Of a DNA stretch of 64,000 bases, positions 45,481-54,689 are shown piece by piece; position 1 is the first letter of the stretch; each line of letters opens with the position of its first letter. Both the position numbers and the translations under genes were made by a program. This stretch comes from Aphrocallistes beatrix. Lineage: Eukaryota > Porifera > Hexactinellida > Sceptrulophora > Aphrocallistidae. The notes beneath the pieces are model-generated. The model searched no databases. It was not told the origin of the DNA and was given only the letters and a program-made list of their open reading frames with translations. The stretch spans positions 10,327,524 to 10,391,523 of the forward strand of contig OY725488.1 in assembly GCA_963281255.1 (NCBI GenBank). Reading direction: 5' to 3'.

Positions 45481-46060
45481 ATGCTTAATGAAAATTTTAC
45501 TTATATAGGACTATACACGATTAACCCAAATCCCATCGCTTTTCTTTCTTTACTATTATTCACCATCATATTAACCACCTTTATAATCTCATGCTATGTT
45601 GGCTGGGCCCTCTATGCCCTGAATGAAGCAATCGTATGCAAGAGAAAGCTACGGAATCTTAACCACATATCTCGTTCCAAAGAAACGGACGATGATCTAC
45701 TTGTACAAATAATTTTTATAGCTCATTGCATATATATAATTCAGAACGACTATGATACTTCCAACTAAATTCCAACAATTTTGAAATTATTCTATCATTT
45801 TTCATTGGATCTACTATAATGGACAGAGTACGTGATTACTACGAATATTTCCATTATTCCGTATTAATCTTTCACGTCTTACTGCTTAACTTGAACTACC
45901 TGTGCATAGTCAGTATGATGGTGTTCTAGTACTGCAAACAGAAGAGACAGTGGACATGCCTAATTTCCGGACGGAACGGATCCCGTCCCGGAAATCAGGT
46001 ACCATTTCTGTCCCGTCCTGGAAATTAGGCATGCCCAGAGACAGCTAACCATAGAAATAT
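45481..46060 (+). pseudogene. Receptor relic: unrelated membrane N-terminus joined to transmembrane 7 and tail
   Basis: From ATG 45481 a frame of 95 residues has one strong hydrophobic segment (FLSLLLFTIILTTFIISCYVG), a basic loop (KRKLRNLNHISRSK) and a start of a second segment. It is not close to the tandem family's N-terminus. At about 45770 sequence homologous to the end of segment 6 and segment 7 of the family begins (CATTTTTCATTGGAT, CTTAACTTGAACTACCTGTG) in another frame. A 86-bp MITE then splits the tail. Confidence 0.6.
45951..46036. mobile_element. Small hAT-like MITE, 86 bp, in a receptor relic
   Basis: Inverted ends GGACATGCCTAATTTCC and GGAAATTAGGCATGCCC. AGAGACAG is duplicated at 45943-45950 and 46037-46044. 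Intact receptors read AGAAGAGACAGCTAACC here with no insert, which proves the boundaries. It is the same family as 24083-24259. Confidence 0.88.
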
Positions 46061-46560
46061 TTTCAATTTTCAGTGTTTTTATCAGATTAAAATTGATCTT
46101 TTTCGCAAAAAATTTTTACTTGATTCTTTCATTAATCTAGTTAATATAACACGTAGAGTGAAAGTAAAGCTAAACTAATCCATTGATTAATGATACACAG
46201 GTTAATTTTTCTAGAAATAGTGACCTCAATAATTTTGAAAACTTCAATTGTAAAATTTTATTCGATTTAGTACAAATTTTAAGATGTTTTGCTTCTATCT
46301 TTTATAAAACATTGATTATTAATTACATGAAATCCAATCAGTAAACTCTTTTCAAACTAAATTCGTGAAATTTGTGAAAAGTCAATATGGTATTATGGTG
46401 TCATCATATATAGCTTTGCCGATATCTAAAAGTCATCTTAAAATGATTTTGGACCTGTCAATGAGTATTACGAGTATTTCATAAAATAAAAAGTAGGATT
46501 TATTTAGCCAGTTATATATTTTTGTAAATAGCTAAAATAATTTGAATTTAAAAGTCTCTA
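46061..46560. repeat. Spacer segment duplicated at 50180-50560
   Basis: ATCAGATTAAAATTGATCTT, TTGATTCTTTCATTAAT and the next roughly 400 bp match 50200-50560 in the same orientation. In the other copy it adjoins a receptor fragment on the opposite strand, so one junction is rearranged. Non-coding. Confidence 0.7.
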
Positions 46561-46566
46561 AACCCT

Positions 46567-46591
46567 CTCCAAGAGCGCTGATAGGTCAGTG
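46567..46591. other. 25-bp exact copy of UBR5 exon 1 sequence
   Basis: Bases 46567-46591 (CTCCAAGAGCGCTGATAGGT and five more) are identical to 33507-33531, inside exon 1 of the UBR5-like gene. Homology stops at both edges. The sequence to the left matches the relic at about 53820 and the sequence to the right matches about 39000, so the copy sits at a rearrangement junction. Confidence 0.9.
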
Positions 46592-46806
46592 AAGGAAATT
46601 ACGAATATATTCATTTTGTTCATATTTTCATTCGAAAATTAGGACAAATGAAACATGCTACAACATCAACTACGGCATACACTCATACTTGTATCGTTAG
46701 ATTAATTATGAGCTATGCCTATACATTGTATTCATCAGACTGAAATTATCAATTAGAATGGAAGTTATTATCTGACCATGGATATTCAATTTCGTACTCA
46801 GTATGT
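46592..46806 (+). pseudogene. Spacer and receptor-tail relic, left part
   Basis: Matches 38995-39200. The last bases (TCAGTATGTGCTCAAG) are the start of a receptor-tail relic that continues at 47898 after the palindromic insertion. Confidence 0.65.
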
Positions 46807-46813
46807 GCTCAAG

Positions 46814-47890
46814 CATGGCCTACTTAATATACGGCTATATATGTCACCGAGAAGGCCATAAAACGAAGAGGCCAGTTTTAACAGTCAAAATTTAATTAGA
46901 CCGATAAATCAAAAACCGCTTCTGATAGACATTTGAAATGTATTATTACCATATACAAACATTATATCAGAATATCCAATTCGCTGTCAAAAATTTGATA
47001 TATCATCATGTGATTGCGCAATAGGCTCTTTTTAGAGCGGAAAATGTTTGCTGTTCCAGCTCATATTAAACATCGTTATCTGCATTTCTAATGCTTGATT
47101 TTTTGATAGAGCAACAATAGGAAGACCTCAAGCCAAAGAGTAAATTTTGGTTGGAATGTCTATGCATTCCTCAGTTGCTAAGGAAACAAAAAATTACATG
47201 TTTAAGCCATAACTCGATAAGTATAGATCGTAGTCGCTAGGACCATTTAATCCGTAAACTATTACTTCATATATGAGAATAATACTATTCACGTGTCTAT
47301 TTTCAATAAGTTCTGCGTTATCTAGGATTTTATCGCGATCTATAGAGAAGTAATGAGATGTGACAAAATCCTAGATAACTCAGAACTTATTGAAAATAGA
47401 TATGTGAATAGTATTATTCTCATATAGGAAGTAATAGTTTACGGATTAAATGGTAAACTTTCATAGCGTCTACGATCTATACTTTTCGAGTTATGGCTTA
47501 AACATGTAATTTTTTGTTTCCATAGCAACTGAGGAATGCATAGACATTCCAACCAAAATTTATTTTTTGGCTTGAGGTCTTCCTATTGCTGCTCTATCAA
47601 AAAATCAAGCATTAGAAATGCAGATAACGATGTTTAATGTGAGCTGGAACAGCAACATTTTCCGCTCTAAAAAGAGCCTATTGCGCAATCACATGATGAT
47701 ATATCAAATTTTTGACAGCAAATTGGATACTCTGATATAATGTTTGTATATGGTAATAATACATTTCAAATGTCTATCGGAAGCGGTTTTTGATTTATCT
47801 GTCTAATTAAATTTTGACTTTGTTAAAACTGGCCTCTTCGTTTTATGGCCTTCTCGGTGACATATATAGCCGTATATTAAGTAGGCCATG
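46814..47890. mobile_element. 1077-bp near-perfect palindrome (fold-back transposon), 7-bp target duplication
   Basis: The arms of about 510 bp are inverted copies with few differences, meeting near 47350. Ends are CATGGCCTACTTAATATACG and its complement. GCTCAAG flanks both sides (46807-46813, 47891-47897), and the relic at 54098 reads GTGCTCAAGCATTGCAGAGA without an insert. The CAT start and the 7-bp duplication match the P-like elements at 29044 and 56254. No open frame of interest is present. Confidence 0.88.
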
Positions 47891-47897
47891 GCTCAAG

Positions 47898-48010
47898 CAT
47901 TGTATTGAGACAGTTAACCGATGTAAATAACAACATCAAACATATTGTAAGAACTACCTTGATACCCTCTACTATAGAAGATAATATGCTATTGCTAAAT
48001 TGATTAAAAT
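47898..48010 (+). pseudogene. Receptor-tail relic, right part
   Basis: CATTGTATTGAGACAGTTAA, then a GTAAGAACTACC-TGATACC segment: the C-terminal tail of a receptor, frame-broken. It begins the module upstream of the gene at 48514. Confidence 0.7.
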
Positions 48011-48435
48011 AGAGGAACGGTAAGCATTCCTGAAAATCACATTGTTAAAATGATAATGAATATTATCTATAGAGATTGCGTTTCATCCTTTTGTTCCAAT
48101 AAACTCTTCCAGACAAAAATCAGGTAACTGAAAGTATTCTCACCACAATAAATACATTGTATTATGTATTAATACAACGAGAGGAAAAATAATTATACTG
48201 ATTGTCTAAGCAGATAGTGGAAATAGTTTATTCGGTACAGGTACAAGTACAAATCAACAGCTGATGCTATGATACGTTTTGCAACGGTTCCAGGTTATTA
48301 AGTGGTCTGTACATTGGATCTTTGAGTGGTTTATTTATGCTGATTTTCAGAAAGTTGTTATGAAAGGTTTCTCAGAATCCCTCAAGATTGAATATGTACA
48401 GAAAATGTCTAATGAACTAATTGTGTTGTAATAAG

Positions 48436-48442
48436 TATAAAA
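48436..48442 (+). promoter_or_regulatory. TATA box of receptor gene 3
   Basis: TATAAAA 78 bp before the ATG, same context as the other copies (AACAGTGCATGGTGACATTA). Confidence 0.65.
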
Positions 48443-48513
48443 CAGTGCATGGTGACATTAGTACATTCTACCATTGGATTAAATTTAAAGTGAACTGAAT
48501 ACTACAACTGATC

Positions 48514-49533
48514 ATGGAAATTCTAGTTGTCATTGAAATATGCATTATTATCACACTCTGTTTCTCATTCTGTTTGTTAGCATCAGTTGTCCTCATCTAC
48601 TATGTTAGGAGAAGGTATCTTCTCCATTTCGAGATCAAATCTATCTCTCAGGATGAGTTAATGTTGCAATCGTTTCAGAACCATCGTAAAAACCTAAGAA
48701 TTAAAGCTCTCATATCCAACTTCATCATTGTCATAGTCTTAGTGGAGATTGTCTATAGTTTGTCATTTTCAGTTTTCTCTGTGTTTTCATTAGTTGTCGA
48801 CAAATTTAATTGTCATCACATCAGACCAATGTTAAGATTCGAGAAGATTTTTCTTGACCTGAGCATAATATCATATCTCTGCCATCTTCCAATACTATCG
48901 TTGCTTCTGAAGGTCCTCTGGTTGATATATCTCCATTCTCCTTACAGATACACCATCATTAGATGGACATGGTACATAGTAATCAGATGTGTTTCGCTTC
49001 CCATTTTTTTAAATCTTATAAGTACGAGCCAGTATCTCAATGGTTGGTATGCTGAGTTTATACTGCCTCTAATATATACATTTATGATCACAGCTGATCT
49101 TAGCATTTATCTGGTGTATGCTCGTCGTCTGTATACACAGCTCAAGAGTAGAGAGAAAGAAGCTAGATGGTGTAAAGACAGAGCTGAGTATCGTACTGCT
49201 AGGTCTCTCCGTCTCCATTACATAATAGCCACTGTTATAGTAGCAATAGCGATGTGTACCATCACAATTAATATGAATTTCAACAATTTTGAACTTATTT
49301 CAAAAATTTTTGTTAGATATACTATAATGGACAAAGTATGTGAATACTACCAACATTTCTCTAATTTCGGATTAATCTTGTGCATAACACTACTTAACTT
49401 GAACTACCTGTATATAGTCAGTATGATGGTGTTCAAGCACTGCAAACAGAAGAGACAACTAACCAATGTTAATATCAAGATCAAACCTATTGTTAAGAAC
49501 TACCATGATACTCTCTACTATACAAGATGTTGA
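48514..49533 (+). CDS. Putative seven-transmembrane receptor, family member 3
   Basis: A 339-residue intronless frame homologous over its full length to the genes at 36500 and 54690. Conserved blocks are the first segment and loop (LLASVVLIYYVRRRYLLHF), KALISNFIIVIVLVEIV, CHLPILSLLLKVLWLIYLHS, the basic third loop (REKEARWCKDRAEYRTARS) and the tail (NLNYLYIVSMMVFKHC, IVKNYHDTLYYTRC). The extracellular stretches, especially between segments 2 and 3 (residues about 88-110) and 6 and 7, vary most, as expected if they contact ligands. The function is not known. Confidence 0.82.
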   Translation: MEILVVIEICIIITLCFSFCLLASVVLIYYVRRRYLLHFEIKSISQDELMLQSFQNHRKNLRIKALISNFIIVIVLVEIVYSLSFSVFSVFSLVVDKFNCHHIRPMLRFEKIFLDLSIISYLCHLPILSLLLKVLWLIYLHSPYRYTIIRWTWYIVIRCVSLPIFLNLISTSQYLNGWYAEFILPLIYTFMITADLSIYLVYARRLYTQLKSREKEARWCKDRAEYRTARSLRLHYIIATVIVAIAMCTITINMNFNNFELISKIFVRYTIMDKVCEYYQHFSNFGLILCITLLNLNYLYIVSMMVFKHCKQKRQLTNVNIKIKPIVKNYHDTLYYTRC

Positions 49534-49668
49534 TGCTAACTTTGATCACATAATTAAAGTGATGAAGAGCTAGCAATAATTATATTTATACTCTCGTAGC
49601 TATTGTACGTCAATTTATTCAACTTTTTTGAATTCAGTTAATTAAATTATGAAAATATAGAATCTTAC

Positions 49669-49790
49669 CTACTGTAACGCCAACCCCGAGGGCTGTCGGG
49701 ATTCGTACCACCTTAGATTCAAGATGTTCCACATGGAAAGGATTTGTATCAAATCATAGAATCCCATCAATTGGTTGATCATTCCTTATA
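49669..49790 (-). pseudogene. Antisense exon next to receptor gene 3, degenerate copy
   Basis: The minus strand encodes HVEHLESKVVRIPTALGVGV followed by a consensus donor (GTAAGATT). The upstream part has stops (GMINQLMGFYD in another frame). It corresponds to the open exon at 55851. I do not recognise the parent protein. Confidence 0.5.
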
Positions 49791-50112
49791 ATTTTATCTA
49801 AAAAATGCAGAAATTTGTTAATTATTGCGAAAATGGGAATTTGGTAATTGGGAAGTAGGAAAATCACTTCAAATTGGAGTGAGAGCGAAAGTGAGTATTT
49901 TGAAAGGTTACATGTATAAAAACTTAGTAAAGGGAACAATTTAGATACAAAATATCGTTTAATTGAGTGTAAAAGTATCATTTTATTTCGTGAGTAGGGT
50001 ACTGTGCGGTATTTTAGATTTTGTTGCAACATTTGCGGTATGCCAACACAGAGTATTTGTACTTCGAATTTGTCTTTTTCATACATTCCACTATCTGCAG
50101 TGTTGAATACTA
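49791..50112. other. Spacer, nothing recognised
   Basis: A minus-strand frame (49754-50086) is open but shows no domain and no conservation in the equivalent place after receptor gene 4. Confidence 0.4.
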
Positions 50113-50178
50113 TTTACTAACTATTTACAGGTAGTTCAAGTTAAGCAGTATGAAATACACAAATATTCCGAAATGATC
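50113..50178 (-). pseudogene. Receptor transmembrane-7 fragment in reverse orientation
   Basis: On the minus strand, ATTTCGGAATATTTGTGTA and CTGCTTAACTTGAACTACCT match the segment 7 coding sequence of the plus-strand receptors. Only about 65 bp remain. Confidence 0.7.
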
Positions 50179-50560
50179 GAAATATTTTTAATTTTCAGCG
50201 TTTATATCAGATTAAAATTGATCTTTTTCGCAAAAGAATCTTCTTTGATTCTTTCATTAATAATCTAGTTAATATAAGACGTAGAGTGAAAGTAAGGTTA
50301 AACTAATCCATTAATTAACATACACATTTCTAGGAATAGTAACCTCAATAATAATTGAAAACTTCAATTGTGAAATTTTCTTCTGATTTACTACAAATTT
50401 TAAGCTATTCTGTCTCTTCCTTTTATAAAACATTGGTTAATTACATGAAATCTAATTAGTAGACTCCCCTCAAACTAAATTCGTTAAATTTGTGAAACGT
50501 TGTGATGACGTTATCATATATAGTTTTGCAATAGTTAAAATAGTTTGTTGATTTATATAC
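50179..50560. repeat. Spacer segment duplicated from 46061-46500
   Basis: See the matching stretch at 46061. This copy lies beside an inverted receptor fragment, which marks an inversion breakpoint. Confidence 0.65.
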
Positions 50561-50689
50561 CCTCCGAATCCATGCGAATATGTTCCCAGGGGATTCACAA
50601 TCTGGGTGAGGTATGCTAAACCTACTGATAGTTACTGACTGAGGTGTATGCAACATGTGTGTATGTATATGATTGCGCGCTTACTGAGA

Positions 50690-50930
50690 AAAACTCGGCT
50701 ATCAGGAGGTAGGCAAGAAAAATAGCACTTAACTTTACCTTAAGCGAGGTGACATCCTAAGTGCTTTCAGCTCACTAAGGTTCTGCAAGAGTATAGGCTC
50801 AGATTACTTTACCGTAGCAAAGTAATCGAGGGCAAAATGCAAATGACTAGGACGAGGTTAGAACCCATGACCTCAGTCTTGGTGTTCAAATGCCCTAACC
50901 ACTGCACCACCCAAACAGATAAATTAATTA
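50690..50930 (-). mobile_element. Candidate tRNA-derived SINE
   Basis: On the minus strand the segment starts GGGTGGTGCAGTGGTTAGGG, with A-box TGGTGCAGTGG fitting the Pol III consensus. A B-box-like GGGTTCTAACC follows about 35 bp later, then a unique GC-moderate tail. The layout resembles the tRNA-like head of a SINE. Only one copy is in the window, so target duplications and tail are unproven. Confidence 0.5.
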
Positions 50931-51250
50931 AACTACGATTACTGTTTGAATAAAAGAAATTATTTTAATACAAGTAAATGTATCCTTTCGTATTTATGAA
51001 TAATTACAAATACGTATACTCATATACTATATGGAAGTTCAGATTATTGATCGATTATAAGGGTTGCACAATCGGTCTATGCACCGATATCTTTTTTGAA
51101 ATATTATTTAATAAATGTCTTACCACCCAATCTAGTTCTCCACTTAAAGTTGGAACTTCGAAGTTAAAAATAGATTTTGAAAACCAAATATTTCCATAAC
51201 AATCAAACTATTATCCCAGAAATAAAATAGCTTTATTGATATTTAATATT
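50931..51250. other. AT-rich spacer
   Basis: No gene or repeat recognised. Confidence 0.4.
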
Positions 51251-51787
51251 ACAAGCGCGCTTCGCTTGCTTGCGCTGCTCGGCTGGCGGACACAAAGTGT
51301 CCGCCAGAGGCTCCCTTCGGTCGCCTGGGGTCACATTGGTTAATTATAAGGGCTATAACATCTCTAAATAATCTGCCCTACTGTTATAATCGATATAGCA
51401 CGAAAAATCACCAAATTTGTCAATTTTTAAAATTTTGATGCGTAATGATGACGTCATAACAGAGTGATGAGTCATCATATTTGGATGAGAGTTGTATAAT
51501 ATGTGAGATATGTTAGTATACAGATTCTATTAAAAATTCAGCCTTCTATCTCCTATAATGACTGAGTTATGCTCGGATAACGGTATTGCTTAACTTTTAA
51601 AAATGTGACAATGACGTCATAATTCCATGATGAGTCGACATTTTGCTCTGAGCTCAGAACTTACTGGAGCCATAGCCAAAAGACTCCTACATGCCAAAAA
51701 TCAGCTTTCTGCGCCTGGCAGTTTCTTCAATCAATTCGTAACAGATATATATATATATAAACATTAATCGAGTTTTAATAGTAAAGA
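51251..51787 (+). mobile_element. MITE family A, nearly full length
   Basis: Head ACAAGCGCGCTTCGCTTGCT with palindrome GGCGGACAC-AAA-GTGTCCGCC, then GGGTCACATTGGTTAATTAT, two TGACGTCATAA segments, a TATATA run and the terminus TTAATCGAGTTTTAATAGTA. The left terminal inverted repeat is missing. Confidence 0.8.
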
Positions 51788-52026
51788 TACTTAAGGCAGT
51801 GCGAACCATGCATGATACCGATAGCAAATAGATGGAAAACAACTGCTAGTTGACTTCTCTATTCTCTGATTGCACATCCGGAACCACTTTGCAACCTCAA
51901 CCTTAATTGTAATAGGCAAATGTTCTATTTGAGCGATGCATATAAATGCTTATTAGGCAATTCGAAAATAATTATAAGACATGGTGTGAACCTAGTGCAA
52001 TACCTTTCTAAAGCGATATTTCAACT
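51788..52026. other. Spacer, nothing recognised
   Basis: No feature seen. Confidence 0.35.
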
Positions 52027-52250
52027 TCAACATTCCACTGAAAACAAAGCAGAACCTACTATGTAGTGCATCTCAACAAAAAGAGTTCCAAAGGGAAGGA
52101 AGAATCCAATAACATACTTGTAGAAGCAGTTTTCTTGAGTCACACTAAGAGCTTCTGTTTGCTGCTGTGTGCTGAGTATTGGTTTGTAATATGTAAGGTC
52201 ATCTGTAGAGGTAGTTGAAGAAACAAGGACCATAGTGTAGGATGACAGCG
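52027..52250 (-). other. Possible orphan exon with one membrane segment
   Basis: A minus-strand frame reads CFYKYVIGFFLPFGTLFVEM after a Thr/Ser-rich stretch (SSTTSTDDLTYYKPILS). The FLPFGTLFVE core recalls the LPFG-FIE motif of TM9SF proteins, but the rest does not match. It has no partner exon here. Confidence 0.25.
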
Positions 52251-52251
52251 A

Positions 52252-52670
52252 CTTGGATTTGCTCCAACGCTCCGCTCCTTTGCTTCTTTGCTTTGGAACG
52301 ATGAAAAATTGTTGAGTGGAATTCGAACTCGCGTGACTTTGTTATCTCAGTGCGCTAACCACTCGACCATGAAGTCCCACGTCTTTTAAATGTTCTAAAG
52401 ATATATTTATGTTTTTACTTTACGTAGAATATTGAAAAATTGTTGACTTGCTTGTTATTCTATTTTACTCTATTCTATAAACGCATTATTTACTGAATTT
52501 CGAATTAGTCTTAACTAATTTTCAGTTCAATTCTAAAATTCTTTTTCTCCGTACAATAATTTAGCGAATGAGGCCCGTAAGATCTTTTGGAGGAATATAG
52601 GTATGTGATCAAGCAGTTACAATATTAAAAGGAAGTTATAATTAGCTTCCAAATATCATTTTTATCTTTT
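52252..52670 (-). repeat. Displaced tRNA-like unit with flanks
   Basis: Bases 52311-52376 are a sixth, shortened copy of the tRNA-like block at 44016-44630 (A-box intact, several bases lost near the 3' end). Flanking sequences on both sides (GGATTTGCTCCAACGCTCCG and the stretch to 52660) match both flanks of the array. This single-copy locus may show the pre-expansion state. Confidence 0.7.
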
Positions 52671-52739
52671 TTGATGGTTTTATTGGAGGGTTGCATGACC
52701 TTTGATAAGAATTTCCTCAGATTTTTAAATATAGTGATT

Positions 52740-53800
52740 CGTATTTCTTTCCGTACGTAATATCGTATCATTGCCATCTTCCAATACTATCGTTGCTATT
52801 GAAGGTTCTCTCATATCTCCATTCTCCCTCCTTACTGATACACTATCATTAGGTGGATATGGACATATGGTACATAGTAATCAGATTTGTTTTGGTTTCC
52901 ATTTCTTTATATCTTCTAAGTAGGAACCAGGTTCACATTAGTGGGTGGGTTGAGTTAATAATACAACTAATATACCGGGTGACCAATAAGTTCTGTTACA
53001 AGCTTGATTGGGTATATAATTCTTATACTCAAACGATGTTAGTTATTTGGTCTTTAGAGATCGTAATTCAAATACTTTTAATGATTTTAAAAGATTTTGC
53101 GATTCTAATATTTAGAAATGTGTTTAATATGGAGAGTTTTGAGAAGAAAAATGTGTCCTGGCACGCAACGAAAATCGCGAATCAGGGCCCACTGCTTTTC
53201 AAGTTATCTTCCCAGAGTCTTCAAATTCTAGGAAAAATTAGCTCACACATTTTCCTCAAACACTCTAAATTTGTAGAAATATAAGATGTTCAGATCAGTG
53301 CATTTTGAGGACCATTTGGATCAGATATTTTTGTGATGTGAAAAAAGTGCCATTTGGGGAATTTTGCAAAATGTACCTAATTTGAACTGCGACTGAATAA
53401 CTTTTTCTCGTTTCTGAAAACGAATTCAGTGGATCTATGAAATATTTCTATGGCGAATGAAAGGTACCTGGTGCTAAATCGTCATGGGACATCGATTATG
53501 AAGACATTTTTTACAGAAGCAGTGGACTCTGATTCGCGATTTTCGCTGCGTGCCAGGACACCTTTTTCATTCACCAAACTCACCATACAAAACACAGTTC
53601 TATGTCTCAGACTCGAAAAATCGTTTTAAATCGTTGAAAGTATTCGAATTACAATCTCTAAAGACCACAATAACTAAGACTGTTTTAGTATAAGAAATTA
53701 TATACCCAATGAAGCTTGTAACAGAAATTGATCACCCGGTATACATTTATGAACACATCTGATTTTATCATTTATCTGATGTATGTTCGCCTATATTTTT
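52740..53800 (+). pseudogene. Receptor relic (segments 3-5), split by MITE B
   Basis: ATTGCCATCTTCCAATACTA, TTGAAGGTTCTCTC and ACTATCATTAGGTGGATATG match the receptor from segment 3 to segment 5. After the insertion, ACATTTATGAACACATCTGA and TTATCTGATGTATGTTCG continue segment 5. Deletions break the frame. Confidence 0.8.
52975..53739. mobile_element. MITE B, 765 bp, long inverted arms, TA target
   Basis: Ends CCGGGTGACCAATAAGTTCT and its near complement, with TA on both sides. Arms of about 250 bp pair (TGTCCTGGCACGCA-CGAAAATCGC against GCGATTTTCGCTGCGTGCCA). Intact receptors show the uninterrupted ATATATACATTTATGA site, so the boundaries are supported. Tc1/mariner-like by target. Confidence 0.85.
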
Positions 53801-53839
53801 TTAATTGCTAAAAATAATTTGAATTTAAAAGTCTCAAAA

Positions 53840-54045
53840 CTTTTTCCTGAAAAGTTAGTCTCCCGGACTAATTTTCCCTGAAAAAATGGTCCATTGCAGG
53901 ACCAAAATTTTCAGGAGAGGACCAATTTTGCATGAAAAAATTGGTCCCTGGACCAAAATTTTCGTGACAGGACTAACGCCTACATCTGAAAATAGTAGGA
54001 CTGTTGCCAATTTAGGAGTAGGACTAACGACGCATCCCCTTAATT
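53840..54045. mobile_element. MITE remnant with GTTAGTC motifs
   Basis: GTTAGTCTCCCGGACTAA at the left and AGTAGGACTAACGACGCATC at the right, with repeated GGACCAAAATTTTC motifs between. It is related in its ends to the element at 38023. Confidence 0.5.
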
Positions 54046-54084
54046 GGAATGGAAGTTATTATCTGACCATGGATAATCAATTTC

Positions 54085-54215
54085 GTATTCAGTATGATGG
54101 TGCTCAAGCATTGCAGAGAGACAGTTAACCAATGCAAATAACAAGATCAAACATAGTATTGTTATTAAGAACTACCTTGATACCCTCTACTATAGAAGAT
54201 AATATACTTTTGCTA
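54085..54215 (+). pseudogene. Receptor-tail relic upstream of gene 4
   Basis: AGTATGATGGTGCTCAAGCA, GAGACAGTTAACCAATG and AAGAACTACCTTGATACCCT match the receptor tail, frame-broken. It shows the empty site of the palindrome at 46814. Confidence 0.8.
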
Positions 54216-54610
54216 AATTGATTTAATAGTGGAACGGTAAGCATTCCTGAAAATCACATTGTTAAAATAATACTGAATAGTATCTAGAGAGGTTGCGTTT
54301 CATCCATATGTCCAATAAACCCTTCGAGTCAAAAATCAGGTAACTGAAAGTATTCTCACCACAATACATACGCTGTATTATGCATTAATACAATGATAGT
54401 TTATTCGGTGTAGGTACAAGTACAAATCAACAGTTGATGCAATGGTTTGTTTTGCAATTGTTTCAGGTTACTGAGTGGTCTAGACATTGGATCTTTGAGT
54501 GGTTTATTTATGCTGATTTCCAGAAAGTTGTTATGAAAGTTTTCTCCGAATCCCTCAAGATTGAATGTGTACAAGAAAAATGTCTAATAAACTAATTGTG
54601 CCTTAATAAG

Positions 54611-54617
54611 TATAAAA
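54611..54617 (+). promoter_or_regulatory. TATA box of receptor gene 4
   Basis: TATAAAA 79 bp before the ATG, in the family context (ACAGTGCATGGTTACATTAG). Confidence 0.65.
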
Positions 54618-54689
54618 CAGTGCATGGTTACATTAGTACATTCTACCATTGGATTAAATTCATAAGTGAACTGAACTCTTCAACTGATC

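Noticed and set aside
52027-52233. TM9SF gene
   Set aside because: Only a core of about ten residues (FLPFGTLFVE) is suggestive. The rest of the frame does not fit, so it is listed only as a low-confidence exon.
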